A DNA stretch of 64,000 bases from Cryptosporangium aurantiacum (GTDB lineage: Bacteria; Actinomycetota; Actinomycetes; Mycobacteriales; Cryptosporangiaceae). The notes below the pieces were generated by a model. That model ran no database searches and was not told the DNA's origin. It saw only the letters and a list, made by a program, of their open reading frames with translations. The stretch covers positions 417,563 through 481,562 of the forward strand of contig NZ_FRCS01000007.1 in assembly GCF_900143005.1 (NCBI RefSeq). The letters run 5' to 3'. Made by a program: the position numbers and the translations under genes. Below, one piece after another: positions 1-8,225 of this stretch. Within the stretch, counting starts at the first letter, position 1, and the number at the start of each line of letters is the position of its first letter.

Positions 1-243
1 GGTCATCCGGTGGTCGGGGCGGTGCACGACGACCCCGCCCCGCGCGCCCCGCTTCACCGAGATGAGGCCTTCGGCCTCCAGGATGCGCAGCGCTTCGCGC
101 AGCGACGGGCGGGAGACGCCGAACCTCTCGACGAGGTCCGGTTCCCGTCCGAGCGACTCGCCCTCCGACAACTCACCCCGGACGATGAGCATGCGGATCT
201 CGTCGGCGATCCGCTGTGGCTTCTCGCGCGCCTCGGCGGCCAT
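1..243 (-). CDS. GntR/FadR-family transcriptional regulator (3' part cut by window edge)
   Basis: The first 81 codons of a GntR-family regulator are present; the gene runs off the left edge. The N-terminus reads MAAEAREKPQRIADEIRMLI and continues into a winged helix-turn-helix with the typical stretch VSRPSLREALRILEAEGLI followed by a wing ending GGVVVHRP. The ligand-binding domain lies outside the window. FadR-type members usually sense acyl-CoAs or other carboxylates, which fits the crotonase and ligase genes next door. The ATG is preceded by a good ribosome-binding site (GGAGGAG, about 253-259). A palindromic motif at 261-276 recurs at two neighbouring promoters, so autoregulation and control of this locus are inferred. 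Confidence 0.85.
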   Translation of the reverse strand, partial: MAAEAREKPQRIADEIRMLIVRGELSEGESLGREPDLVERFGVSRPSLREALRILEAEGLISVKRGARGGVVVHRPDHRMT

Positions 244-260
244 CTGAGTGTTCTCCTCCG

Positions 261-276
261 AAACATCTGGAGGTTT
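261..276. promoter_or_regulatory. Putative GntR operator, copy 1
   Basis: AAACATCTGGAGGTTT is an imperfect palindrome 17 bp upstream of the GntR start. The same pattern occurs at 1186-1201 and 9671-9686, each in front of a gene of this catabolic locus. Its place in the leader of the regulator gene suggests negative autoregulation; binding is inferred, not shown. Confidence 0.5.
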
Positions 277-285
277 GAGACTAAC

Positions 286-1152
286 TCAGCTCGGTTCCGG
301 GACTTCGAAGTGTGCGTCGCGCAGCTCGAACGCGCGCCGGGTGCCGTGCTCCGCGCGGGTCTTGACGAAGTTGAATTCGCCGTCCTCGAACTGCAGGTTC
401 GTTCCGAACGCGTGGACGAGGTAGCTGACCACCTCCTCGCCCTGGTAACCCTGCAGCTGCTCGACCAGGCGGAACGCCTCCTTCGCGATGACCAGGCCGT
501 CGGCGGGCATCCGGGCGATCTTGCGGCCCCACCAGTCGGCCCGCGCCGCGACGTCGTCCGCGGCCACGACCTCGGTGAAGATCGGCCACTGGCGCAACTC
601 GGCGGCGCGGATCGTGTCGCCGGTCAGCAGCAGGCGCCGGGCCAGCATCGGGCCCAGCCGGTGGAAGAACGTGTGCAGCGACCCGAGCGCCGGGCCGAGG
701 AACCGGGTCGCGGGCATGCCCATCAGCGTGTCCTCGGCGACCACCGCGACGTCGGCCATCAGCGCCAGCTCGAACCCGCCGCCCAGCGCGTAACCGCGGA
801 CCTCGGCGATCGTGACCTTCGGGTAGCCGATCAGGTTGTGGTAGAAGCTGAACGTCTTGCGGTCGACGGACAGGCGCCGGCGCTGGCTGGGGCGGCGTTT
901 TCGGTCGTTCCCCGTGCCGTCGCCGTACCAGGCGTAGGCGTTGCCCATGTCCGCGCCGGTGCTGAACACGTCGCCGCTGCCGCGCAGGTGGACGACCTTG
1001 ATCGTGTCGTCGAGCGCCAGGTCGTCGAGGTACGCGCCGAGCTGCTCGCGCATCGCCGCGTCGTAGGCGTTGCGACGGTCCGGGTTGTCGAGCGTGAGCC
1101 GGGCGATGCCGGTCTCCTCGTCGCGGTCCAACAGCACGCGGCCGGTCCCCAT
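286..1152 (-). CDS. Enoyl-CoA hydratase/isomerase (crotonase) family protein
   Basis: A 288-residue crotonase-fold protein. The N-terminal beta strands (GIARLTLDNPDRRNAYDAAM), the oxyanion-hole segment (STGADMGNAYAW) and the second oxyanion strand (GYALGGGFELALMADVAV) are clear. The segment that usually carries the catalytic glutamate of true hydratases (PExxLG-type) reads MGMPATRFLGPALGS and has no glutamate there, so simple enoyl-CoA hydration is doubtful; isomerase, hydrolase or decarboxylase chemistry is possible. The start at 1152 is preferred over an ATG at 1191 because GAAGGGAA lies just upstream and the 1191 codon falls inside the putative operator. It is divergent from the six-gene operon starting at 1262 and shares its control region. 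Confidence 0.85.
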   Translation of the reverse strand: MGTGRVLLDRDEETGIARLTLDNPDRRNAYDAAMREQLGAYLDDLALDDTIKVVHLRGSGDVFSTGADMGNAYAWYGDGTGNDRKRRPSQRRRLSVDRKTFSFYHNLIGYPKVTIAEVRGYALGGGFELALMADVAVVAEDTLMGMPATRFLGPALGSLHTFFHRLGPMLARRLLLTGDTIRAAELRQWPIFTEVVAADDVAARADWWGRKIARMPADGLVIAKEAFRLVEQLQGYQGEEVVSYLVHAFGTNLQFEDGEFNFVKTRAEHGTRRAFELRDAHFEVPEPS

Positions 1153-1185
1153 GGCGGTTCCCTTCGGTTGGGCGTCGAGGACTTT

Positions 1186-1201
1186 ATACATCTAGATATT
1201 T
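1186..1201. promoter_or_regulatory. Putative GntR operator, copy 2, in a divergent promoter
   Basis: ATACATCTAGATATTT lies between the divergent crotonase genes (starts at 1152 and 1262) and contains the perfect core ATCTAGAT. It matches the motifs at 261 and 9671. One site here could control both directions. Confidence 0.5.
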
Positions 1202-1261
1202 CGCCGTGTCGGCGTTTACGATCGGGCCGTCCCGCATCGGGCGCCCGGAAGGAGGTACGGC

Positions 1262-2053
1262 GTGAGCGGTCTCGCCGTGAGCCGGAACGGCGGCGTGCTC
1301 CGCGTCGACCTCGACCGGCCGGCCCGCAAGAACGCACTGGACAGCGCCGCCGTCGGCGCGCTGATCGACGTCCTTCGCGCCGCGGCCACCGACGACGATC
1401 TGCGCGTCGTCGTCCTCGGCAGCACCGGACCGGACTTCTGCTCCGGAGCCGACTGGGTGAGCACGAACCGCGGCGATCGGCCGCGGCCGCGCACCGGCGC
1501 CGTGCAGCGGCGTACCGCGGTCGAGGCGCACCGGCTGGTCCAGCTGGTCACCGAGGTGCAGCTCCCGGTCGTCTGCGAGGTCCGCGGGTACGCCGCCGGG
1601 CTCGGCTGCCAGCTGGCGCTGGCCGCGGACTTCACGATCGCCACCGACGACAGCTGCTTCTGGGAGCCGTTCGTCCAGCGCGGCTTCAGCGCCGACAGCG
1701 GCGCGACCTGGCTGCTGCCCCGCCTGGCCGGTGTCGCGCGGGCGAAGGAGATGCTGCTGCTCGGGCGCAAGGTCAGTGGTGCCGAGGCTGCCGACTGGGG
1801 TCTCGTCCACCGTGCCGTACCGGCCGCGGAGCTCGAACCGGCCACCGCGTCGGTCGTCGATCAGCTCGCGGCAGGACCGACCGTCGCGGTCGGGCTGACC
1901 AAACGCGCGATCCACCGCGGGCTCTCGCTCGGCCTGGCCGACGCGATGGAGTACGAGGCGACGGCGCTCGAGCTGTCGTCCCGGACCGCCGACTTCAAAG
2001 AAGGACTCGCGGCGTTCACCCAGCGCCGCTCGCCCCGCTTCACCGGACGGTAG
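1262..2053 (+). CDS. Enoyl-CoA hydratase/isomerase family protein (PaaG-like)
   Basis: A 263-residue crotonase. The GTG start follows a strong GGAGGT site. The first oxyanion segment (CSGADWVSTN) and the second (GYAAGLGCQLALAADFTIA) are present. The active-site stretch GFSADSGATWLLPRL resembles PaaG-type 1,2-epoxyphenylacetyl-CoA isomerases and related double-bond isomerases more than classical hydratases, since an aspartate replaces the second glutamate region. It is the first gene of an operon (six genes to 8225) made only of crotonases and acyl-CoA ligases. The substrate is unknown. It is probably repressed through the operator at 1186. Confidence 0.87.
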   Translation: MSGLAVSRNGGVLRVDLDRPARKNALDSAAVGALIDVLRAAATDDDLRVVVLGSTGPDFCSGADWVSTNRGDRPRPRTGAVQRRTAVEAHRLVQLVTEVQLPVVCEVRGYAAGLGCQLALAADFTIATDDSCFWEPFVQRGFSADSGATWLLPRLAGVARAKEMLLLGRKVSGAEAADWGLVHRAVPAAELEPATASVVDQLAAGPTVAVGLTKRAIHRGLSLGLADAMEYEATALELSSRTADFKEGLAAFTQRRSPRFTGR

Positions 2054-2059
2054 GTACCC

Positions 2060-2863
2060 ATGGAGTTCGAGACGATCCGCTACGAGGTGTCCGACCGGAT
2101 CGCGACGATCACGTTCGATCGGCCGGAGGCCTTGAACGCGGTGAACCCGCTGATGGTGCGCGAACTGCACACGGCGTACGCGGCGGCCGAGGCCGACGAG
2201 GCGGTGTGGACGATCATCGTCACCGGTGCCGGGCGGGCGTTCTGCGCGGGTGCCGACGTGGGGGAGATTCCCGACGACGGGCGGGTGATCTACGAGGAGC
2301 CGTACCTGTCCACGTATCCGCAGTGGGAGGCGCCGCAGGAGGCCACCCCGCCGTTCCGGACGATGACCAAACCGGTGCTCGCCGCGGTCAACGGACTGTG
2401 CTGCGGCGCGGGGCTGGATCTCGTCACGACCGGCGACATCGCAATCGCGTCCGAGCGGGCGGAGTTCTTCGACCCGCACGTGAGCATCGGCCTGGTGTCC
2501 GGACGCGAGTCGGTGCGGCTCGCGCGGGTGCTGCCACCGGGCATCGCGCTGCGGGTGGCGCTGATGGGGAAGCACGAGCGGCTCAGTGCGGAGCGGGCCT
2601 ACCAGTTCGGGCTGGTGTCCGAGGTCGTGCCGCACGAGCAGTTGCTGACCCGGGCCCGGGAAGTCGCCGGGATGATCAACCGGAACGCACCGCTGGCGGT
2701 GCGGGGTACTCGGCTGGCGATCCGGCGCGGGCTCGACCTGCCGCTGCACGACGCGGAGATCCTCGCCGAGGCGTACCGGGAGCGGGTGGTGCGTACCGAG
2801 GACGCTCGTGAGGGGCCGCAGGCATTCCTGGAGAAGCGCGCGCCGAAGTGGCAGTGTCGATGA
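2060..2863 (+). CDS. Enoyl-CoA hydratase/isomerase family protein
   Basis: A 267-residue crotonase starting 6 bp after the preceding gene. It shows DRIATITFDRPEALNAVNP at the N-terminus, the CoA-binding/oxyanion segment AFCAGADVGEI, a second oxyanion strand (GLCCGAGLDLVTTGDIAIA), then FFDPHVSIGLVSGRESVRLA, a form common in actinobacterial ECH paralogues of unknown substrate. The C-terminus (AFLEKRAPKWQ) is the usual F-x-E-K-R-x-P-x-W ending. Its stop overlaps the next start (ATGA), so the two are translationally coupled. It is about 30-40% similar by eye to the next gene and probably a duplicate. Confidence 0.88.
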   Translation: MEFETIRYEVSDRIATITFDRPEALNAVNPLMVRELHTAYAAAEADEAVWTIIVTGAGRAFCAGADVGEIPDDGRVIYEEPYLSTYPQWEAPQEATPPFRTMTKPVLAAVNGLCCGAGLDLVTTGDIAIASERAEFFDPHVSIGLVSGRESVRLARVLPPGIALRVALMGKHERLSAERAYQFGLVSEVVPHEQLLTRAREVAGMINRNAPLAVRGTRLAIRRGLDLPLHDAEILAEAYRERVVRTEDAREGPQAFLEKRAPKWQCR

Positions 2864-3621
2864 CGATCCTGTACGAGGTCACACCCGACCGGGTCGCCAC
2901 GATCACGTTGAACCGGCCCGAGGCGCTGAACGCGTTCGACCGGCAGATGTGCCACGAGATCCGGGACGCCTGGCAGCAGGTCAAAGCCGACCCGAACGTG
3001 CACGCGGTGGTGCTGCGGGCGGCGGGGGAGCGCGCGTTCTGCGCCGGGCTCGACGTCAAGAAGGCGTACGGCCAGCCCGACGACGTCTGGAACCACGAGG
3101 ATCCGGGTGAGTTGCTCAGTCCGAAGTGGCAGAAGGTCTGGAAGCCGGTGGTCTGCGCGGTGCAGGGCCTGTGTACGGCCGGTGCGTTCTACTTCGTGAA
3201 CGAGGCGGACGTGGTGATCTGCTCGACCGATGCGACGTTCTTCGACTCGCACGTCAGCGGCGGCCGGGTCAGCGCGGTGGAACCGGTCGGGCTGATGCGC
3301 CGGATCGGCCTCGGCGAGACGCTGCGGATCGCGTTGCTCGGCAACGACGAGCGGGTGTCCGCGGAGACCGCGCTGCGGATCGGGCTGGTGACCGAGGTGA
3401 CCTCCCCGGACGCCCTGCACGGCCGGGCTCACGAGATCGCCGCAGCTATCGCGGAGAAGCCGACCGCGGCGACCCAGGGCACGGTGCGGGCGATCTGGGA
3501 GTCGCTGGACCGGCCGTACCGGGCGGCGACCGAGCAGGCGCTGATCTACACGCGGCTCGGCAACCCGGTCGGGATGGCAGCGGTTGATCCCACCGCACCG
3601 CGGCGGGGGTGGGTTCGATGA
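2860..3621 (+). CDS. Enoyl-CoA hydratase/isomerase family protein
   Basis: A 253-residue crotonase. The ATG at 2860 overlaps the previous stop (ATGA); a GTG at 2848 is a possible alternative. It has RVATITLNRPEALNAFDRQM, AFCAGLDVKKAYG and a second oxyanion region LCTAGAFYFVNEADVVIC, in which the usual GGG is replaced by TAGA. It continues FFDSHVSGGRVSAVEPVGLM, the same subtype as its upstream neighbour. The end again overlaps the following ligase (ATGA). Exact chemistry cannot be assigned; hydration, isomerisation or C-C cleavage of an unusual acyl-CoA is possible. Confidence 0.86.
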   Translation: MTILYEVTPDRVATITLNRPEALNAFDRQMCHEIRDAWQQVKADPNVHAVVLRAAGERAFCAGLDVKKAYGQPDDVWNHEDPGELLSPKWQKVWKPVVCAVQGLCTAGAFYFVNEADVVICSTDATFFDSHVSGGRVSAVEPVGLMRRIGLGETLRIALLGNDERVSAETALRIGLVTEVTSPDALHGRAHEIAAAIAEKPTAATQGTVRAIWESLDRPYRAATEQALIYTRLGNPVGMAAVDPTAPRRGWVR

Positions 3622-5084
3622 CTCTCGGGGACCGGATCGCGGCGGTGACCGCGCTCGAGCCCGATCGCCCGGCGATCGACTACCAGGGACGCTGGGTCTC
3701 CTGGGGTGAGCTCGGCGCGATCGCCGGGGCCGTGGCCGCGCACGTGCCGGAGCCCGGCACCCGGGTCGCGGTCCTGCTCCGGAACAGCCCGGCGTCGGTC
3801 GGGATCGTGCTCGGAGTGCTCCGCGCGGGCGGCTGTGTGGTGACGGTCAACCCGCACCGGGGCGCCGAGCGCGTCCGGGCGGAGCTGACGGAGCTCGGCG
3901 CCCCGATCGTCGCCGGGCAGCCAGACGACGTGCGGGATCATCCGGGGGCGACGCTCGCCGTGGATGCGTCGCTCGAGGTGCGTGCGCTGCGGCCGGGCTC
4001 TCGCGGCGCGTCGGCTGCGCTGCGGCCGGGCTCTCGCGGTGTGTCGGCTGCGCTGCGGCCGGGCGTCGCGGTGCAGATGCTCACCAGCGGCACCACCGGC
4101 CCGCCGAAACGGATCGACCTCACCTACGACACGCTGGAGCGGGTCTTCGCGGGCGCGAAACACTACGAGGGCAGCCGCGATGCCCGGGTGCGCCTGCGGT
4201 CGGGCATCGCGGTCGTCAACGCCCCGCTCGTGCACCTCGGCGGTCTGTTCCGCGTGCTGCAGTGCGTGCTCGACGGGCGGTCGTTCGCGCTGCTCGAACG
4301 GTTCACGGTCGAGGCATGGGCGGACGCCGTCCGGCGGCACCGGCCGGCCACCGTGAGCCTGGTGCCCGCCGCGCTCCGGATGGTGCTCGACGCCGACCTG
4401 GACCGCGCCGACCTGAGTAGCGTCCGCTCGGTGATCTGCGGGACCGCGCCGCTGTCGCCGGACGACGCCGACGCGTTCACCGCGAAGTACGGCGTCCCCG
4501 TGCTGGTGTCGTACGCCGCGACGGAGTTCGGGGGCGGTGTCGCCGGCTGGAACCTCGCCGACCACCAGCAGTACTGGGCGACCAAACGCGGCAGCGTCGG
4601 GCGGGCGCATCCGGGGTGCGCGCTGCGGGTGGTCTCCGCGGAAACCGGCGCCGCGCTCCCGCCCGATCAGCCGGGCCTGCTGGAGGTGCGGGCCGCCCAG
4701 CTCGGCTCCGGAGACGAGTGGATCCGGACCACCGACCTGGCCCGGATCGACGCCGACGGGTTCGTCTGGATCCTCGGCCGCGCCGACCAGGCGATCATCC
4801 GCGGTGGTTTCAAGATCCTGCCCGACGACGTCCGCGCGGTGCTGGAGCAGCACCCGGCCGTGCGGGCCGCGGCGGTGGTCGGCCGCGCCGATCGGCGGCT
4901 CGGCGCGGTGCCGGTGGCGGCCGTCGAGATCCGGACACCGGTCACCAGCGACGACCTGCTCGCGCACGCGTCCGCGCAACTGGCGCCGTACGAGCGGCCG
5001 GTGGAGATCCGGATCGTCGACGCGCTGCCGCGGACGCCGTCGGCGAAGGTCGATCTGACCGCCGTGCGAGGGCTGCTGCGATGA
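3618..5084 (+). CDS. AMP-dependent acyl-CoA synthetase/ligase
   Basis: A 488-residue class I adenylate-forming enzyme, activating a carboxylate through an acyl-AMP. The P-loop-like motif is TSGTTGPPKRID, where the usual PKG is PKR. The A5 motif is SYAATEFGG, the A7/hinge region TTDLARIDADGFVWILGR, and the A10 lysine lies in TPSAKVDLT. It is shorter than the usual 500-550 residues. Just before the P-loop it carries an 11-residue in-frame repeat (ALRPGSRG-A/V-SA, 3984-4064), probably a recent tandem duplication. The ATGA start overlaps the upstream crotonase. The substrate is unknown; it lies in an operon with two other ligases. Confidence 0.85.
   Translation: MTLGDRIAAVTALEPDRPAIDYQGRWVSWGELGAIAGAVAAHVPEPGTRVAVLLRNSPASVGIVLGVLRAGGCVVTVNPHRGAERVRAELTELGAPIVAGQPDDVRDHPGATLAVDASLEVRALRPGSRGASAALRPGSRGVSAALRPGVAVQMLTSGTTGPPKRIDLTYDTLERVFAGAKHYEGSRDARVRLRSGIAVVNAPLVHLGGLFRVLQCVLDGRSFALLERFTVEAWADAVRRHRPATVSLVPAALRMVLDADLDRADLSSVRSVICGTAPLSPDDADAFTAKYGVPVLVSYAATEFGGGVAGWNLADHQQYWATKRGSVGRAHPGCALRVVSAETGAALPPDQPGLLEVRAAQLGSGDEWIRTTDLARIDADGFVWILGRADQAIIRGGFKILPDDVRAVLEQHPAVRAAAVVGRADRRLGAVPVAAVEIRTPVTSDDLLAHASAQLAPYERPVEIRIVDALPRTPSAKVDLTAVRGLLR
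3984..4064. repeat. 33-bp in-frame tandem repeat inside a ligase gene
   Basis: Two complete 33-bp units and a third partial one encode ALRPGSRGASA, ALRPGSRGVSA and ALRPG. The copies differ at only two bases, so the duplication is young. It sits in the linker just before the P-loop motif of the ligase. Confidence 0.8.
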
Positions 5085-6646
5085 CGGTCGGCGCGCTGCT
5101 CCGCGATCAGGCCGCACGCTACGGCCACAAGCGGTTCGTGGTCTGCGACGACGACCGGCTCAGCTACGCCGACGCCGACCGCTGGTCGAGCCTGCTCGCC
5201 CGGGGGCTGCTCGCGATCGGCGTCGGCAAGGGCACGCACGTCGGCGTCCTGCAGCCGAACGGCAGCGACTTCGTGCTCGGCTGGCTGGCGGCGGCCCGCA
5301 TCGGCGCGGTGACCGTGCCGCTGAGCACGTTCTCCACCGCCGCCGAGCTGCGGACGCTGCTGCGCGGCGCCGACATCGAGGTGCTGCTGAGCGCCCGGTC
5401 GTACCGGGGGCACGACTACGTGGCCGCGTTGGAGGACCTGGACCTCACCACCGCCGCCTCCACGCCCGCGCTGCGGCACGTGTTCGTCCACGATTCGTCC
5501 GACGCCGTCCATCCGGATCGGACCGTCGCCGCGCTGCTCGCCCACGGGGACGCGGTGCCGCCGGAGGTGCTGCGCGCCGCCGAGGACGACGTCGGCCCGG
5601 GGGACCGGCTGGTGATCGTGCACACGTCGGGCTCCACCAGCGCGCCGAAAGGTGTTATCCACACGCACGGCGCGCTGCTGGAGCACCTCGCGAACCTCAA
5701 CGACCTTCGCCGCTTCTCTGACGACGAGGTGCTGTTCTCGAACTCGCCGTTCTTCTGGATCGGCGGGTTCGCGTACGCGCTGCTCGGGACGCTGCTCGCC
5801 GGCGGTCGGCTGGTCTGCTCGAACGCGCCGGACGCGGCGCGCGTGCTGGACGTCCTGGAGCGCGAACGCCCGACGATGGTCAACGGCTACGCCCAGTCGG
5901 TGGCGCACCTGCCGCGCGACCCGACGTTCGCGCGGCGGGACCTGTCCTCGATCCGGCGGGGCAACCTGTACCCGATCATGCCCGCTGACGTCCGGCCGGC
6001 CGATCCGCAGCTGCGGCACCAGATGCTGGGGCTGACCGAGACCGGCAGCGTGTGCCTGGCCAGCCCGGACGAGAGCGATCAGCCCGAGCGGCGGCGCGGG
6101 TCGTTCGGGCGTCCGGTGCCGGGGTTCGAGGCCCGGGTGGTCGACCCCGACGACGGCACGGACTGCCCGCCCGGACGCCTCGGCGAGCTCTGGTTGCGCG
6201 GTCCGGCGCTGATGGAGGGGTACTACGGCCGGGAACGGCACGAGGTGTTCGACGCCGACGGCTGGTTCCGCACCGGTGACCTGTTCGTCGTCGATGAGGA
6301 GGGTTTTTACTACTTCCGGGGGCGGCGGGGGGACGTGATCAAGACATCCGGCGCGAACGTCTCCCCGGCCGAGGTGGAGGAGGCGATCCGGGACGTCGCC
6401 GGTCTGACCGCGCACGTCGTCGGCCTGGAGGACGCGGCCCGGGGGCAGATCGTGGCCGCCGCGGTCCGGGTGCCGCCGGGCCGGGAGATCGACGCGGACG
6501 CGTTGCGCGGCCGGCTGGCCGACCGCCTGTCGGCGTACAAGGTGCCCCGCCGGATCGTGCTGCTCGCCGAGAACGACGTGCCGACGATGTCCAGCGGCAA
6601 ACTCGACGTTCCGGCCTTGAAGGAGCGCCTCCGTGCCGGCGGCTGA
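5081..6646 (+). CDS. AMP-dependent acyl-CoA synthetase/ligase
   Basis: A 521-residue ligase of near-standard length. Motifs: HTSGSTSAPKGVIHTHG (AMP/Pi loop), MLGLTETGSV (A5), WFRTGDLFVVDEEGFYYFRGR (A7-A8 hinge), IKTSGANVSPAEVEEAI, and SSGKLDV with the catalytic lysine. The ATG overlaps the upstream stop (ATGA). It is a close relative of the next ligase: both have the PFFW-x-GGF segment and the IMPADVRPA/ILPDDVRPA stretch, so the pair looks like a tandem duplication. A medium- or branched-chain or aromatic acid substrate is possible but cannot be read from the sequence. Confidence 0.87.
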   Translation: MTVGALLRDQAARYGHKRFVVCDDDRLSYADADRWSSLLARGLLAIGVGKGTHVGVLQPNGSDFVLGWLAAARIGAVTVPLSTFSTAAELRTLLRGADIEVLLSARSYRGHDYVAALEDLDLTTAASTPALRHVFVHDSSDAVHPDRTVAALLAHGDAVPPEVLRAAEDDVGPGDRLVIVHTSGSTSAPKGVIHTHGALLEHLANLNDLRRFSDDEVLFSNSPFFWIGGFAYALLGTLLAGGRLVCSNAPDAARVLDVLERERPTMVNGYAQSVAHLPRDPTFARRDLSSIRRGNLYPIMPADVRPADPQLRHQMLGLTETGSVCLASPDESDQPERRRGSFGRPVPGFEARVVDPDDGTDCPPGRLGELWLRGPALMEGYYGRERHEVFDADGWFRTGDLFVVDEEGFYYFRGRRGDVIKTSGANVSPAEVEEAIRDVAGLTAHVVGLEDAARGQIVAAAVRVPPGREIDADALRGRLADRLSAYKVPRRIVLLAENDVPTMSSGKLDVPALKERLRAGG

Positions 6647-8225
6647 AGCGCCGTGGGCGGCGCGCGCCGGCGCCGGCCCGGGGGGCGAGCGGACCGTTCC
6701 CGCCGTCTTGCGGACGCGGCTGCGGCTCGACGCCGCGCGCGAGGCCGTGGTCGACGACGAGCGTTCGGTCACCTACGCCGAGCTGGACGACGCCAGCCGT
6801 ACCCTGGCCACCGCGCTGGTCGCCGCCGGAGTGCGGAAGGGCAGCCGGGTCGGCCTGCTGGCACCGAACGGCGTCGACTGGGTGGTCGCCGCGGTCGCGG
6901 TGACCCGGATCGGTGCGGTGCTGGTGCCGCTGAGCACGCTGCTCCGGCCCCCGGAACTGCTCGCGCAGCTCCGCGAGGCGAGCGTCAGCCACCTGATCGC
7001 GGTGCCGGCGTTCCGCAACCGCCGCTACCTCGACGAACTGGAGGAGGCGGCCCCCGGCCTGACCGGCGGCCGCCGTCACGTCGGCGTGCCGCACCTGCGC
7101 GCGGTCTGGAGCACCGAAGCCCTCCCCGGTGCCGCGGCACCGGCCGGTGTCCGTGCCGCGCTTGAGGACGCCGTCCGGCCCGCGGACGACCTGGTCATCC
7201 TGTTCACCTCGGGCAGCCGCGGCCGTCCGAAGGGCGTCGTCCACACCCACGGGAGCGCGCTGTTCGCGACCGCGTCCGGACTGGACGCGCGCTGCGTCGG
7301 CCACGGCGAGCGGCTGTACCTCCCGATGCCGTTCTTCTGGACCGGCGGGTTCGGCCCCGGTGTGCTGTCGGCGCTGCTGGCCGGTGCGACGCTGCTCACC
7401 GAGGCCGAACCCGAGCCGGGCCGCACGATCCGCTTCCTGGAACGCACCGGCGCCACGCTGTTCCGCGGCTGGCCCGACCAGGCCGAGCGGCTCGCGGCTC
7501 ACCCCTCGTTCGCCGGTGCGGACCTGTCGCGCCTGGGGCCGGGCAGCTTGCCCGCGATTCTGCCGGACGACGTGCGCCCGGCGCCGGGTGCGCGGGCGAA
7601 CGTGTTCGGGATGACCGAGACGCTGGGGCCCTACTGCGGCGCGCGGCTCGACGTCGATCTGCCGGTGGGAAAGGAAGGCAGTTGCGGGCAGCCGTTCGAC
7701 GGGGTGGACGTCCGGATCGTCGATCCGGACAGCGGGGCGGTGCGGGGGCCCGGCGAGGACGGCGAGATCCGGGTGCGGGGGCGGGGGCTGCTGCGGACGA
7801 TCTGCGGCCGGTCCCGCGCCGACGTGTTCGACCGGGACGGGTTCTATCCCACCGGTGACCTCGGCACCCTCGATGCGGACGGCTACCTCTGGTACCGCGG
7901 GCGGCGCGACGACATGTTCAAGGTCAGCGGCGCGAGCGTCTACCCGGTGGAGGTGGAGACCGCGCTGCGGAGCCTGCCCGGCGTGTCCGAGGCCCACGTG
8001 ACCGACCACCTCGACGACGACGTGCGCCGCGTCGCCGCGGTCGTGGTCACGCGCCTCGACCCCGGGACGCTGGCCGACGGCGTGCGACAGCGACTGTCCG
8101 CGTTCAAGGTACCGACGCGCTGGGTCGTGCTGGACGACCCCGCGGACGTACCGCGGCTGGCCAGCGGCAAGGTCGACCTGGACGCGCTCCGCGGCCTGAT
8201 CGTCACCGCGTCAGTTCGCGCTTGA
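6633..8225 (+). CDS. AMP-dependent acyl-CoA synthetase/ligase
   Basis: A 530-residue ligase. The GTG start overlaps the previous gene by 14 bp. Motifs: FTSGSRGRPKGVVHTHG, VFGMTETLGPYCGA, FYPTGDLGTLDADGYLWYRGR, FKVSGASVYPVEVE and ASGKVDLD. It is paralogous to the preceding ligase, with an extra alanine/glycine-rich N-terminal tail. It is the last gene of the operon; its 3' end overlaps the convergent ligase gene by 23 bp, so no independent terminator is visible between them. Confidence 0.86.
   Translation: MPAAEAPWAARAGAGPGGERTVPAVLRTRLRLDAAREAVVDDERSVTYAELDDASRTLATALVAAGVRKGSRVGLLAPNGVDWVVAAVAVTRIGAVLVPLSTLLRPPELLAQLREASVSHLIAVPAFRNRRYLDELEEAAPGLTGGRRHVGVPHLRAVWSTEALPGAAAPAGVRAALEDAVRPADDLVILFTSGSRGRPKGVVHTHGSALFATASGLDARCVGHGERLYLPMPFFWTGGFGPGVLSALLAGATLLTEAEPEPGRTIRFLERTGATLFRGWPDQAERLAAHPSFAGADLSRLGPGSLPAILPDDVRPAPGARANVFGMTETLGPYCGARLDVDLPVGKEGSCGQPFDGVDVRIVDPDSGAVRGPGEDGEIRVRGRGLLRTICGRSRADVFDRDGFYPTGDLGTLDADGYLWYRGRRDDMFKVSGASVYPVEVETALRSLPGVSEAHVTDHLDDDVRRVAAVVVTRLDPGTLADGVRQRLSAFKVPTRWVVLDDPADVPRLASGKVDLDALRGLIVTASVRA

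Noticed and set aside
10..2811. Very long plus-strand open frame over the GntR and crotonase genes
   Set aside because: It is an antisense or shifted-frame shadow, Arg/Ala/Gly/Pro-rich with no domain; the crotonase frames have clear motifs.
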